64,000 nt of DNA from CAYRWR01 sp964537555 (GCA_964537555.1 CAZIAD010000003.1:1-64000); one strand, 5' to 3'; positions 35,079-43,581 are shown, counted from the stretch's first letter. The notes: a model not told the origin generated them from the letters alone. Translations and numbers: made by a program.

Positions 35079-35560
35079 TGATTGAACTGGGAAAACCGAA
35101 ACACCTGGCTGAGATACTGGCCCTGCAGAAAGTGGCCTTTTATGACCAGGGAAAGCTCTATGATGACTATACTATACGTCCTCTGCTCACTACCCTGGAG
35201 GAGATCAGTGCCAGCTATGACGACTATCTCTACCTCATTATCAAGGAAAAAGGACAGATCCTGGGTTCAGCCCGGGCCCGGATAGCCGGAAAGACCTGCC
35301 ATATAGAAAATGTGATCGTCCATCCCGCCCACCAGGGTGAAGGCCTGGGGACCCTGCTTATGCAGGCCCTGGAACATGAATTCCCGGACATGGAGCGATT
35401 CGAGCTCTTTACCGGAAAGAAGAGCTTTAAGGCCCTGAAGTTCTACGAAAAGCTGGGCTATCGGACTTTTAAGGAGCTGCCCGCGGCTGGCCACGAGCCC
35501 GACCTGGTATATATGGAGAAACTCCAGAGCCAGGACCAGCCTCAGTCTGAGGAAGCATGA
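35075..35560 (+). CDS. GNAT-family N-acetyltransferase (RimI-like)
   Basis: 161 residues. The GNAT acetyl-CoA site is present as VHPAHQGEGLGTLLMQ (about residues 80-95), with a C-terminal FYEKLGYR motif. Position after tsaB suggests RimI, the acetyltransferase for ribosomal protein S18, but the sequence alone is not specific enough to claim that. Overlaps tsaB by 4 nt. No terminator with a T tract follows. Confidence 0.75.
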   Translation: MMIELGKPKHLAEILALQKVAFYDQGKLYDDYTIRPLLTTLEEISASYDDYLYLIIKEKGQILGSARARIAGKTCHIENVIVHPAHQGEGLGTLLMQALEHEFPDMERFELFTGKKSFKALKFYEKLGYRTFKELPAAGHEPDLVYMEKLQSQDQPQSEEA

Positions 35561-35837
35561 TAAGCTGTCCTCAGAGACTGTCTCGCTAAGGGGCCGGAGG
35601 CCTTCCTGTTAAGGACTGGACAGGCTCTAAATCCTGGTCTGCCATCTATAGCTGGAGCCAGGCATCTATAGATGCCCTCGCTGTGTGAGGCAGCAGGGGA
35701 TACTGCCCGTCCGGCCTATTCCCGGACCACAGGTCTCATTCTGCCTGGACGGGGTATTACAGGTGCCAGGATCTCACCTTAACTCTGGCACCCCGTCTCA
35801 GAAAAATATTTTCAGGGAAGCCTCTCCCCGCTCTTTA
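35561..35837. other. GC-rich structured intergenic segment of unknown role
   Basis: 277 bases between converging genes, with no open frame of note. It holds a perfect 16-base palindrome GGCATCTATAGATGCC (35661-35676), whose CATCTATAG arm is repeated at 35643-35651. A strong long hairpin also lies here: GGTGCCAG (35762-35769) pairs with CTGGCACC (35785-35792), extended after a bulge by GACGG (35748-35752) with CCGTC (35793-35797). No T tract follows it. It could be a structured RNA, a processed 3' UTR or a mobile palindromic repeat. Confidence 0.4.
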
Positions 35838-37115
35838 TTATTTTCCCGACCTCAAAAGCTGGAGTAATTTCGACTGCCTGAAGGTAGGATTAAGAGTGGC
35901 ATGGTCATAGGCTGTCCTGCCGGACTTATCCTTCAGGCTAATATCTGCCCCCTTTTCCAGAAAATAACGGACGATAGCCTCATCATGATTGAGGGCACAG
36001 GCCAGCATGAGAGGCGTCATACCCTCCACAGTCTGCCGGTCTATGCCCGCTCCCCGGCTCATCAGAAGATCCAGAATACTGCGGTCATAGCGCTGCAGGG
36101 CTGCCTTATGCAGGACCGTCTCGCCCAGCCGGTTTTTCAGGCTGATGTCCGCTCCCTTATCCAGATAGAAGCGGATCACTTCCAGGCTGTACTGATTCTG
36201 AGCACACAGGATGAGAGGCGTATTGCCATTATAATCCCGGTCGTCGATATCCTTGTAAATATCATACAGGTAGCTATGCACAGGCAGGGACGTGTTATAG
36301 ATGGCGGCATAATGGGTGGCACTCTTTCCCAGCTGATCACGGTCCCATATCCTGATCCCCGCCTCCTGCAGCATCTTCAGGATACCGGGGTCGGGGTTAA
36401 AGCCCGCGGCCAGGACAAAGGCATTGGCATGTTCTGCATTCTGTACCTGTATGTCACTGCTGTTGTCGATGAGGGACTGCATGATGTAGCGGTTGGTATT
36501 GCCCCGGGCCGCCATGAGCAGGGGGCTCATACCGTTAGTAGACCGGTCATTAAAGTCTCCCCCCTTGCCTACTATGAAATTGTAGACCTCCCAGCGGGGA
36601 TGGTAGGCACAGGCCAGCATAAAGAGGCTGATCTTGTCGGGGAGGCGCTTTTTGAAATTAGCTCCGTACTCGTACAGGGCCCGGATGATAGGCAGAGGGG
36701 CCTGGTACTGCAGAGCGTAATGAGCAGCCGCATAGCCGTACATATCGCTGAGATCAGGCTGGGCCCCCAGCTCCAGGAGCCGGATGATGACCTGCACATT
36801 GGTGTTAGCCTGCACAGCCAGGTGGAGAGCAGTGAGCCCGCTCAGATTCTGCTGGTCTATGCGGGCCCCCGCATCTATCAGGACTTCCAGGACTTCGGGA
36901 TCGGGGTTGTGAGCTGCCGCTGCCATGAGAGGGGTCTGGTCGTATTTGAGGACATGATTGACCATCTCTTTCATGCCTGCTTTGCGGATGGCACTGTACA
37001 CCTCTTCATTACTCCCCTTACGGCATAGCTCATAAAAGCTGTCTGCTGACATACGCGTCGAATAAACAGTATTAAAGCTCAGTAATAGGATAAAAAGGGT
37101 TGCCAGCTGTCTCAG
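35838..37115 (-). CDS. Exported ankyrin-repeat protein with probable CTG (or ATT) start codon
   Basis: About 425 residues. Some eleven ankyrin repeats fill the protein, for example GLTALHLAVQANTN, GNTPLILCAQNQYS, GETVLHKAALQRY and GMTPLMLACALNHD. No ATG, GTG or TTG gives a signal peptide. The first ATG (37052) has no ribosome-binding site. Upstream in frame, AGGAGG at 37127-37122 precedes ATT (37118) at 3 nt and CTG (37115) at 6 nt, then LRQLATLFILLLSFNTVYS, a clear signal peptide. CTG is used here for spacing. The reading frame has a stop at 37136. Likely periplasmic or secreted, binding another protein. A second ankyrin protein lies at 62 kb. Confidence 0.75.
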   Translation of the reverse strand: MRQLATLFILLLSFNTVYSTRMSADSFYELCRKGSNEEVYSAIRKAGMKEMVNHVLKYDQTPLMAAAAHNPDPEVLEVLIDAGARIDQQNLSGLTALHLAVQANTNVQVIIRLLELGAQPDLSDMYGYAAAHYALQYQAPLPIIRALYEYGANFKKRLPDKISLFMLACAYHPRWEVYNFIVGKGGDFNDRSTNGMSPLLMAARGNTNRYIMQSLIDNSSDIQVQNAEHANAFVLAAGFNPDPGILKMLQEAGIRIWDRDQLGKSATHYAAIYNTSLPVHSYLYDIYKDIDDRDYNGNTPLILCAQNQYSLEVIRFYLDKGADISLKNRLGETVLHKAALQRYDRSILDLLMSRGAGIDRQTVEGMTPLMLACALNHDEAIVRYFLEKGADISLKDKSGRTAYDHATLNPTFRQSKLLQLLRSGK

Positions 37116-37181
37116 AATTCCCCTCCTGAATACCTATAGGATAAGGAAAGGCGGATTAAATCTCAAGGGAGAGAGGGAAAT

Positions 37182-37209
37182 AAAAAAGCACCCCTGCTGC
37201 CAGGGGTGC
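37182..37209 (-). terminator. Rho-independent terminator of flaA
   Basis: On the minus strand GCACCCCTG pairs with CAGGGGTGC (plus 37188-37196 and 37201-37209), followed by a U tract (A-run at 37182-37187). Confidence 0.85.
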
Positions 37210-37236
37210 CTCCGAATATCTTATATTTAAAAAATC

Positions 37237-38187
37237 TTAGTTAGTGCCTTTTTGGGTGGGAGGCACAGCCAGGTCACGTTCCAGCTTAAGCCGGTACTCT
37301 TCCTGCTGATAGAGCAGGAGCTGTTCGGCCAGTTTCTTGTTTTCCACTTCCTGGGCTCTCTTGCCTTTATTGGCAATGATGCCCCAGACTTCTTCATCGG
37401 AGATATCATCTACTGACTCTCTGTCTACAATATAGGGAGTGTACTCTATGTCCATAGCTCCTATATAGGTCACAAAATCCCCGCCCCATTCACTACCCTG
37501 ACGGTAGATGACGATAGAGTCAAATGTCAGAAAAGGGATATCCTTGGGATAAAGAGGTACCTTGGTGAGGCTCTTGGCGTAGATCTTGGAAGTAAAGTTC
37601 GGGTTGACCCAGACCAGCTTTCTCCAGCCTTCGTAGTAGAGATTTCCCATGAAGTACTCATGGACCACATCATTGCGGTCTTTGAGGCGGATAGCGATCT
37701 GGTTATTATAATTACGGCCGTTTACCCAGATGGACAGGCTGCGTATTTCCCAGGCATTGGGCATCACCCCGTTCTCATCATTGGCAAATTTTCCATTGTC
37801 GTCATAGACTTTGATGGGAAAAGGAGGATGGATGAGGGCATAGGAGTTATTATTCCAGTTAGGATAGTGGACCCTAACCCCCAGCACCGTGCCGAATCTC
37901 TGGGAGTCTACCGGTTTGGTATAACTGAGTACCCGGTTTTCCAGGGATGCGGAGGATGCATTGAGGGATACTCTCCATTTCTCCAGGAGATAATCCCCGT
38001 AACCGATCACCGCCTTGGGAGAACCATCTATATTGGTGACATAGCTGGCTTCCGGATCGGGGAACTGGGCCTTTATCCTCTCATCGTATTTGGAAAAATC
38101 GATAAGAGTCCTCTTGATGACGGCATGTCCGCTGGACAGCCCCATCATGATTAACAAACAGCTCACTAAGATATTCTTGCGATTCAT
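37237..38187 (-). CDS. flaA: Flagellar filament outer-layer protein FlaA
   Basis: 316 residues from the ATG at 38187 (AAGGAG 6 nt upstream; a TTG two codons earlier is less well placed). FlaA forms the sheath of the spirochaete periplasmic flagellum, around the FlaB core. Evidence: a signal peptide ending near SGHA, the mature start VIKRTLIDFSKYDERIKAQ, and family features such as VRVHYPNWNNNSYALI and LSIWVNGRNYNNQIAIRLKDR, and the late VDRES. It is monocistronic, behind a candidate FliA-type promoter and with a strong terminator. Its presence is strong evidence for a spirochaete. Confidence 0.92.
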   Translation of the reverse strand: MNRKNILVSCLLIMMGLSSGHAVIKRTLIDFSKYDERIKAQFPDPEASYVTNIDGSPKAVIGYGDYLLEKWRVSLNASSASLENRVLSYTKPVDSQRFGTVLGVRVHYPNWNNNSYALIHPPFPIKVYDDNGKFANDENGVMPNAWEIRSLSIWVNGRNYNNQIAIRLKDRNDVVHEYFMGNLYYEGWRKLVWVNPNFTSKIYAKSLTKVPLYPKDIPFLTFDSIVIYRQGSEWGGDFVTYIGAMDIEYTPYIVDRESVDDISDEEVWGIIANKGKRAQEVENKKLAEQLLLYQQEEYRLKLERDLAVPPTQKGTN

Positions 38188-38222
38188 GTACAACTCCTTT
38201 CAGGATGTTTCATGTTATTAAA

Positions 38223-38247
38223 ATCGGAAGAATATGAGATTCCCTTA
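38223..38247 (-). promoter_or_regulatory. Candidate FliA (sigma-28)-type promoter of flaA
   Basis: On the minus strand, TAAG (38247-38244) and TCCGAT (38228-38223) are separated by 15 nt. They resemble the TAAA-N15-GCCGATAA consensus. The -35-like element begins exactly at the stop codon of the upstream gene. The same elements, with 14 nt spacing, precede fliL. Confidence 0.45.
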
Positions 38248-38997
38248 TATTTGAGAGGCTTTTTTTATATCTTGATCTACTGAGAGGGGGTTAAAAGAGG
38301 GAAATTCACAGATTTCAGCTAAAATACAATCCCGGCACCGGGCTTTACTCCTACAGGAGAGCTTGGCATGACGGACGATGAGGGCATGATATTCCTGAAA
38401 CAGGAGGGGCTCAGGATCCAGCTCGTCATGAAAACGGGCCTGTATCTCTTCATAAGTACCGCCCTGAATCAGGCCCAGGCGGCTGAAAATGCGCCTGGTA
38501 TAGGCATCTACCACGAATACAGGCCGCCCCAGGGCATAGAGTAGAATGGAATCCGCAGTCTCCGGGCCTATGCCCCACACTGTGAGCAGAGACTGCCGGG
38601 CTACTTCCAGGCTCATGTCCTTCAGGACAGAGAGGTCAGCTTCAGGAAATGCCTCTAAAAAAGCTTTGATCTTACGGGCTTTTTGATGATGGGTGCCGGC
38701 TGAACGGATCTCCTGAGCCAGCTCATCCAGGCCCAGACTGAGCAGCCGGGATGGATCCCAGCCTCCCCGGGCGGCCAGGTTGTCCAATGCTTTTTCCACA
38801 TTGGCCCAGGCTGTGTTCTGGGTGAGGAGAGCCCCCAGGGCTATCTCCCACTGATGCTCCGGGCTGCGGTGCAGAGGCCTGGGTACAGGCTCATAGACAC
38901 TGGCACCCTGACGGAACAGGGGCCACCAGTACTGCCTGCCGTAACAGTCTGACAGGCGCTCATAGATGCCTGTGATACTTTTATCCCGGTGTGCCAT
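38245..38997 (-). CDS. Endonuclease III-like (HhH-GPD) DNA glycosylase
   Basis: 250 residues. The HhH hairpin reads TVWGIGPETADSILLYAL and the catalytic Asp lies in VFVVDAYTRR. The C-terminal Cys cluster (C-x5-C-x2-C-x5-C) suggests a 4Fe-4S cluster. Where endonuclease III has a catalytic Lys (GRKTA), this has Glu (GPETA), as in MagIII-type monofunctional glycosylases. It should therefore remove damaged bases without the lyase step. The stop lies next to the flaA promoter. It overlaps the upstream antiporter by 17 nt. Confidence 0.82.
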   Translation of the reverse strand: MAHRDKSITGIYERLSDCYGRQYWWPLFRQGASVYEPVPRPLHRSPEHQWEIALGALLTQNTAWANVEKALDNLAARGGWDPSRLLSLGLDELAQEIRSAGTHHQKARKIKAFLEAFPEADLSVLKDMSLEVARQSLLTVWGIGPETADSILLYALGRPVFVVDAYTRRIFSRLGLIQGGTYEEIQARFHDELDPEPLLFQEYHALIVRHAKLSCRSKARCRDCILAEICEFPSFNPLSVDQDIKKASQI

Positions 38998-40018
38998 TTC
39001 CCGACATAAAGAGCAGGACCATGCCTACCAGCCATACCACTAAGACCAGCACCGAAAACAGGGAAGGCCCTTTTTTCTTTAATTTTACGCGGGCGATGAG
39101 GTCTGTACCGATCAGGGCTGTGACCAGCAGGACCATCACCACCAGGAGCATATTGCTGGGGTTGGCATCTTTCCAGAAATTTCCCTTGTAGAACAGGGCT
39201 GAAATGGGGATGATGAATATATTAAAGATATTGGAACCGAAAATGTTGCCCACTGCCATCTGGACATTTCCCATACGGGCGGCCGTAAAAGTGACCGACA
39301 ATTCGGGGAGAGAGGTGGCAATAGACAGCATCAGGGCGCCCACAAAAGTCTGGCCCAGCACGACCTGGGAATGAGGCAATATCATGGGGGTAATGGCTAT
39401 CATGTCGGCTGTCTTGGTCATCCATATAGCCGCGCCGATGATGAGCAGAGAAAAGAGGCTGAACTTCAGGCCCACATGTTTTTCATCGTGGATCTCTTTT
39501 TCCTCTCCCCCTTCATCGAGGCCGCCGGTCCTGAAGGTCACGAATACTATCATAAAGTAGAACACGACCAGCAAAGCGGAAGCAGCAATGGACATCCAGG
39601 CCTGGGTAAAGAAGGGTGCACCCATCAGAAAGGTGGCTACCACACCCAGGAGAAAGAGGCCGGCATAACCGGTAATGAGCTCTTCCATATTCATCTTGAG
39701 CAGGGCCTCCCGGCTGATCAGGAAAAGCAGTCCCAGGATCACAATATTAAAAGCATTGGAGCCGATAGTGTTGGAGATCACCAGGTCTACCGATCCTACT
39801 ATAGCAGTAGAAGAAATACCCGTCATCAGCTCCGGCAGGGAAGTGATAGAAGCCAGTAAAATAAAGCCTATCCATCCATGAGAAAAATTGGTACGGTCCG
39901 CAATGACATCGCCAAAGTGAGCCAGCTTACTCCCCGCCAGCAGTACCAAAGCGGCTGCCAATAAAAATTCCAGGACAAATAACCAGAAATGCGTCACTCC
40001 CGCTAAAGCTAAAAACAT
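38981..40018 (-). CDS. CaCA-family Na+/Ca2+ (or K+-dependent) exchanger
   Basis: 345 residues with about ten membrane helices. Two inverted repeats carry the CaCA alpha motifs: GFILLASITSLPELMTGIS with SNTIGSNAFNIVIL (first half), and LMLSIATSLPELSVTFTAAR with GNIFGSNIFNIFI (second half). Family members exchange Ca2+ for Na+ across the inner membrane. The central loop is acidic (GGLDEGGEEKEIHDEKH). The start codon has AAGGA upstream, and a TATAAT-like -10 lies just above. The downstream glycosylase gene overlaps by 17 nt. Confidence 0.9.
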   Translation of the reverse strand: MFLALAGVTHFWLFVLEFLLAAALVLLAGSKLAHFGDVIADRTNFSHGWIGFILLASITSLPELMTGISSTAIVGSVDLVISNTIGSNAFNIVILGLLFLISREALLKMNMEELITGYAGLFLLGVVATFLMGAPFFTQAWMSIAASALLVVFYFMIVFVTFRTGGLDEGGEEKEIHDEKHVGLKFSLFSLLIIGAAIWMTKTADMIAITPMILPHSQVVLGQTFVGALMLSIATSLPELSVTFTAARMGNVQMAVGNIFGSNIFNIFIIPISALFYKGNFWKDANPSNMLLVVMVLLVTALIGTDLIARVKLKKKGPSLFSVLVLVVWLVGMVLLFMSGNGTPG

Positions 40019-40090
40019 ATCGATATCCTTAAAATAGTATTATAGTATTTTATGCTACTGCCGGGGAAATCACAAAATTTTCATGATGAT

Positions 40091-40852
40091 CTACATATAA
40101 TCACGGATATCCAGCAGGGCTCCGCTTTCAAAATCCTGTTCCACAAAATTATTGACTATACGCCCTGCTACTGCTGCGGGTTTCATCAGGGCCCCAGTCT
40201 CAAAGTACTCAATAAACTGGTCTAAAAGAGGAAAGTCCTTTTTCTGACTGGACCGAATCGCTTCCTGCATGCGGGTATCTATGATACCGGGAGCCAGAGA
40301 CACGATTTTGCAGCCGGGGTCAGATTCCATCAGTTCCATTCCGGCCACCTGGCTGTACCTGTCCATTCCTGCTTTGGCAGCGCAGTATGCAGACCAGCCC
40401 TGATAGGGCTTACGGCCTGCCCCCGATGAAATATTGATGATGCGACGGTCCTCTGACCGGCCCCGGGTCAGGCGGATAAATACCGCGCTCATAATCAGGG
40501 GTGCGATCAGATTGACCTGCATGTTAACAGCCAGCTCTGAAGGGGCACTCTCTGCCAGGGGGCAGATAGGATCCAGAACCGCGGCATTATTTATGAGTAT
40601 GATCTGCTCCCAGCCTGTATCCGGGACTTCTGAAAATATACTCTCTAATGCCGGTTCCAGCCTGGAATCCTCTTTGAGATCGATCTCCAGGTATTTATAG
40701 CTGATATCCCGGGCAGAATTCCAGCTTTCCAGGTCGGCATTATTGTGCCGGGATATTCCATAGACTATAAAATCATTTTTTAAAAGCTCCAGGGCCAGGC
40801 TGGCCCCCAGTCCGCGCGACACGCCCGTCACTATAGCCAGTTTTCTCTTCAT
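40091..40852 (-). CDS. Short-chain dehydrogenase/reductase, sepiapterin/benzil-reductase-like
   Basis: 253 residues. NADP-binding TGVSRGLGASLA near the N-terminus, NNAAV in the middle, Ser in ISSGAGRKP and catalytic YCAAK. The C-terminal substrate loop fits the sepiapterin reductase or benzil reductase (YueD-type) branch, which reduces diketones or pterins; the actual substrate is not known. It lies 17 nt downstream of the lipoprotein gene on the same strand. Confidence 0.85.
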   Translation of the reverse strand: MKRKLAIVTGVSRGLGASLALELLKNDFIVYGISRHNNADLESWNSARDISYKYLEIDLKEDSRLEPALESIFSEVPDTGWEQIILINNAAVLDPICPLAESAPSELAVNMQVNLIAPLIMSAVFIRLTRGRSEDRRIINISSGAGRKPYQGWSAYCAAKAGMDRYSQVAGMELMESDPGCKIVSLAPGIIDTRMQEAIRSSQKKDFPLLDQFIEYFETGALMKPAAVAGRIVNNFVEQDFESGALLDIRDYM

Positions 40853-40869
40853 TAATATGCCTTTAGCTT

Positions 40870-41904
40870 CTATTCATTGAGGCCCATGACTTCATTGGTA
40901 TAAGTCAGGCCCATGGTGAAATAGTCCGCCTTATCCATAAAGCGCAGGCCGTCCAGAAAGACTTTCAACAGAGGAGCTTCATTTTTAAGGTCAAACTCCA
41001 TGTATATTTCCATACGGTCGTTTTGCCTGATGACATATTTCGGGCCTTTTTCTTTCATGGTAGTCTTCACTACCTTATGCCTGAGCTTGCTTCCATTCTC
41101 TTCCAGCCATATTTTATCCAGGTCTAAGGTCAGCTCATCTGCTTTTTTATTAATGATCCTCACGAATAAAGTAGCTTCTTTCTTAATCCGGTATAAGGAG
41201 ACCTTCATAATGACTCCATCCAGAAAAAACTCCTGGCCACTGATGTTTATAGTATGTCTCATCTCCGGCATGTGGGGATCACTTTCGTTACCATGCATAT
41301 GGGGCATATTGAGGGGGATATTGTCTTTCATGTTTTTTTCGAGCATAGCGTATACCTGAGGGATCTCAGGCTCATAGAGCTTGTACATACCTAAATAAGG
41401 CTCGATAGCTTTTTTATTGAGATAATTCCGGTACTTGTTTATAGGCATCTCCAGCTTAATGTAATTACTGGATAAGGACTGATTTTCTGAATCCTGAATG
41501 AAATCAAGACTGAGCTCATACACTCTCTCCATATCTCCGTTCCAGCCTGCCCTCTGATGAAGCCAGGTGGAATTGATGGGCACAAAACTGAATATTACCT
41601 GGCCCTGGTCTCCCGGTAATACAAAGTCGGAACCTTCTATAGTGGAAGGGTTCACCGAATACCCTTCAGGTGATCTCAGCTGGGCCACTTCCCGCATCAG
41701 TATGATCCCGTTGGATGAACCGTTTTTAATTGTTGCCTTTACTTTCATCTCACCGCTCTGAGGATCTGCATCCGCAGTTGCATTGACAATGATACCCCCC
41801 GGGATGCGCACTTCCTGCTGCGCCTCATACTTCATGGAAGGGGCACAGGATATAAGAATAAATACTGTAATACCTAGTATAATACCTGATTGAAATGCTT
41901 TCAT
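40870..41904 (-). CDS. Lipoprotein with a His/Met-rich segment
   Basis: 344 residues. Lipoprotein signal with lipobox LISC (about residues 17-20). The mature part begins with a beta-rich domain (GIIVNATADADPQSGEMKVKATIKN) followed by a helical region. A segment MPHMHGNESDPHMPEMRH (about residues 198-215) could bind copper, zinc or another soft metal. The C-terminal half is again beta-rich. I do not recognise the family. It is probably co-transcribed with the SDR. Confidence 0.65.
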   Translation of the reverse strand: MKAFQSGIILGITVFILISCAPSMKYEAQQEVRIPGGIIVNATADADPQSGEMKVKATIKNGSSNGIILMREVAQLRSPEGYSVNPSTIEGSDFVLPGDQGQVIFSFVPINSTWLHQRAGWNGDMERVYELSLDFIQDSENQSLSSNYIKLEMPINKYRNYLNKKAIEPYLGMYKLYEPEIPQVYAMLEKNMKDNIPLNMPHMHGNESDPHMPEMRHTINISGQEFFLDGVIMKVSLYRIKKEATLFVRIINKKADELTLDLDKIWLEENGSKLRHKVVKTTMKEKGPKYVIRQNDRMEIYMEFDLKNEAPLLKVFLDGLRFMDKADYFTMGLTYTNEVMGLNE

Positions 41905-41929
41905 ATCTCTCTCCTTGATCTTTCATATT

Positions 41930-41935
41930 ATTATA
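41930..41935 (-). promoter_or_regulatory. Possible -10 box of the His/Met-rich lipoprotein gene
   Basis: Reads TATAAT on the minus strand, with TTTGCA at 17 nt spacing as a weak -35. Placed between the amylase terminator and the lipoprotein start. Confidence 0.35.
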
Positions 41936-41954
41936 ACTGATTGAGTGAAATCTG

Positions 41955-41978
41955 CAAAAAAACCCCGCCATAGCGGGG
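41955..41978 (-). terminator. Rho-independent terminator of the amylase-like gene
   Basis: Minus strand CCCCGC-TATG-GCGGGG followed by a U tract (A-run at 41956-41962). Confidence 0.85.
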
Positions 41979-42001
41979 CATTTCAGAAAAAATGCTGCCT
42001 C

Positions 42002-43291
42002 TTAGTAGCGGGAATAGACGGAATAACCATGGGGAGGAGCCCATAACTGTACTTCACCCCGGGAATCAGACACGACATCTTTGGCATATTCGGCAAAATC
42101 ATGCAGCCTGGTACTCTTGTACTTAGACTTGATGAGGCGGGACTTCCACTGAGCAGAATTATTGATATATATGATCAGGCCGGGGTCACCATTTCTTTGT
42201 GCGATATATTCATCATTATCCACAAATAAAATACTGGTACTGCCTTTTGCCTTTTTCTCATGGATGCTGATCAGCTTGTTGAGGGCATTTTTATCCATGG
42301 TCTCCTCATAATCCCGGTAAAAAATACAGGGATAGCCCTGATGAGTCAGGATATAGGCATAAGCCAGATGTTTATTGAAGATCTCATCACTATCATGATT
42401 GGCCACAAAAGTGACTGCATTATTGGGCCGGATACTGACCAGTCCGGCATCCACCAGGTGCATCAGATTATTTCCATCAAAGGCATTATCCATAGCATAA
42501 TAGAGAGGGAAATCAAAAAGAGATACTTTTCCGCCAGCCTTGTCTATCCAGCTGTTCAGAGTCCACTTATTACTGTCCCAGTACTCCCCCACAGCATTGC
42601 CTCCGGCATATAACAGCCAGTCTTTAACTACCCAGGCCCCATATTTATCTACGGCCTGGAATCTCCATCCGTCGTAACCTATGGTGTTTTTCATCCATTG
42701 GGCATAGGAGTCGCTCTTCTTCCATAGCCAGTCCTGGACCCGGGGCTGCTCATGGCAGACATCGGTCTGTTCATATCCTGAGACTTTACCTTCATCCTGG
42801 GAATGTAGCAGATTAGGATGAAAATCCATGGCTGTGCGGGGAAACTTGCCTGAGGCCGGTTCAAATTTAGTCCAGGTGTTTTTTGCCGCGACCTGATTAT
42901 ATTCCAGATCGCCCCCGCTGTTATGATTGATGACAATATCCGCAAAAACTTTTATGCCTGCCTGATGAGCCTTATGGATAAGAGACTTTAATTCTGATTC
43001 TGATCCGAATCGGGTCTCTATGGAGCCCAACTGATCATATTTACCCTGATCAAAATAATCATAGGGATTATAACCCATTGACCTGGCTCCGCCCTGGCTT
43101 TTCTGGGAAGGGGGCAGCCAGATATCAGTAATGCCTTTTTCAGCCCAGGGGCCCACTTTTTGAGACAAGGTATCCCACCAGGTCCCTCCCATAGGGACAT
43201 CCCAGTAAAATGCCTGCATCATTACTCCGGCAGATGCCCGGCCCACTAGCAAGAAAAGCATTAAAAACAGCATTATTGATTTATTTCGCAT
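42002..43291 (-). CDS. Exported GH13 alpha-amylase homologue lacking the catalytic nucleophile
   Basis: 429 residues from the ATG at 43291 (GGAGG 4 nt upstream). Signal peptide ends near GRASA. The GH13 (beta/alpha)8 barrel is complete and closely resembles archaeal (Pyrococcus/Thermococcus-type) alpha-amylases, with DIVINHN, GYDGWRF, VGEYWDS, FDFPLYY and FVANHDSD. The nucleophile position, Asp in GWRFDxV of active enzymes, is Gln212. The acid/base Glu236 and transition-state Asp300 are present. The frame is intact, so this looks like a deliberate pseudoenzyme or glucan-binding protein rather than a decayed gene. It has its own terminator and a long upstream region. Confidence 0.85.
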   Translation of the reverse strand: MRNKSIMLFLMLFLLVGRASAGVMMQAFYWDVPMGGTWWDTLSQKVGPWAEKGITDIWLPPSQKSQGGARSMGYNPYDYFDQGKYDQLGSIETRFGSESELKSLIHKAHQAGIKVFADIVINHNSGGDLEYNQVAAKNTWTKFEPASGKFPRTAMDFHPNLLHSQDEGKVSGYEQTDVCHEQPRVQDWLWKKSDSYAQWMKNTIGYDGWRFQAVDKYGAWVVKDWLLYAGGNAVGEYWDSNKWTLNSWIDKAGGKVSLFDFPLYYAMDNAFDGNNLMHLVDAGLVSIRPNNAVTFVANHDSDEIFNKHLAYAYILTHQGYPCIFYRDYEETMDKNALNKLISIHEKKAKGSTSILFVDNDEYIAQRNGDPGLIIYINNSAQWKSRLIKSKYKSTRLHDFAEYAKDVVSDSRGEVQLWAPPHGYSVYSRY

Positions 43292-43581
43292 GATGCCTCC
43301 AGTATTCCGTAATAATATACTGCACAATTCATGCCAAGCGGCAGAATATTTTGATCCTCATTGCTCTATAGTACTGCTATATATACAGTTAAAAAGCCTG
43401 AAACGGTTTATTTATTTCAATAACATTCCAGGCCTTTAAGTGATAGGGCCATAAAAATGTGCCTCCTGCATTAATCACTACTATCAATGCCAAAAACAAA
43501 AGCGGAACAGCGGGTGTGAGAATTCCCATTTCAGAGGAGAAAGGAAGCCCATCTTACCCTAGAGATAAAATTTTAAGTCCC

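Noticed and set aside
35901..37028. A 375-codon open frame on the plus strand opposite the ankyrin gene
   Set aside because: It is fully antisense to a clear ankyrin-repeat gene, has no ribosome-binding site and its residue make-up mirrors the repeat codons.
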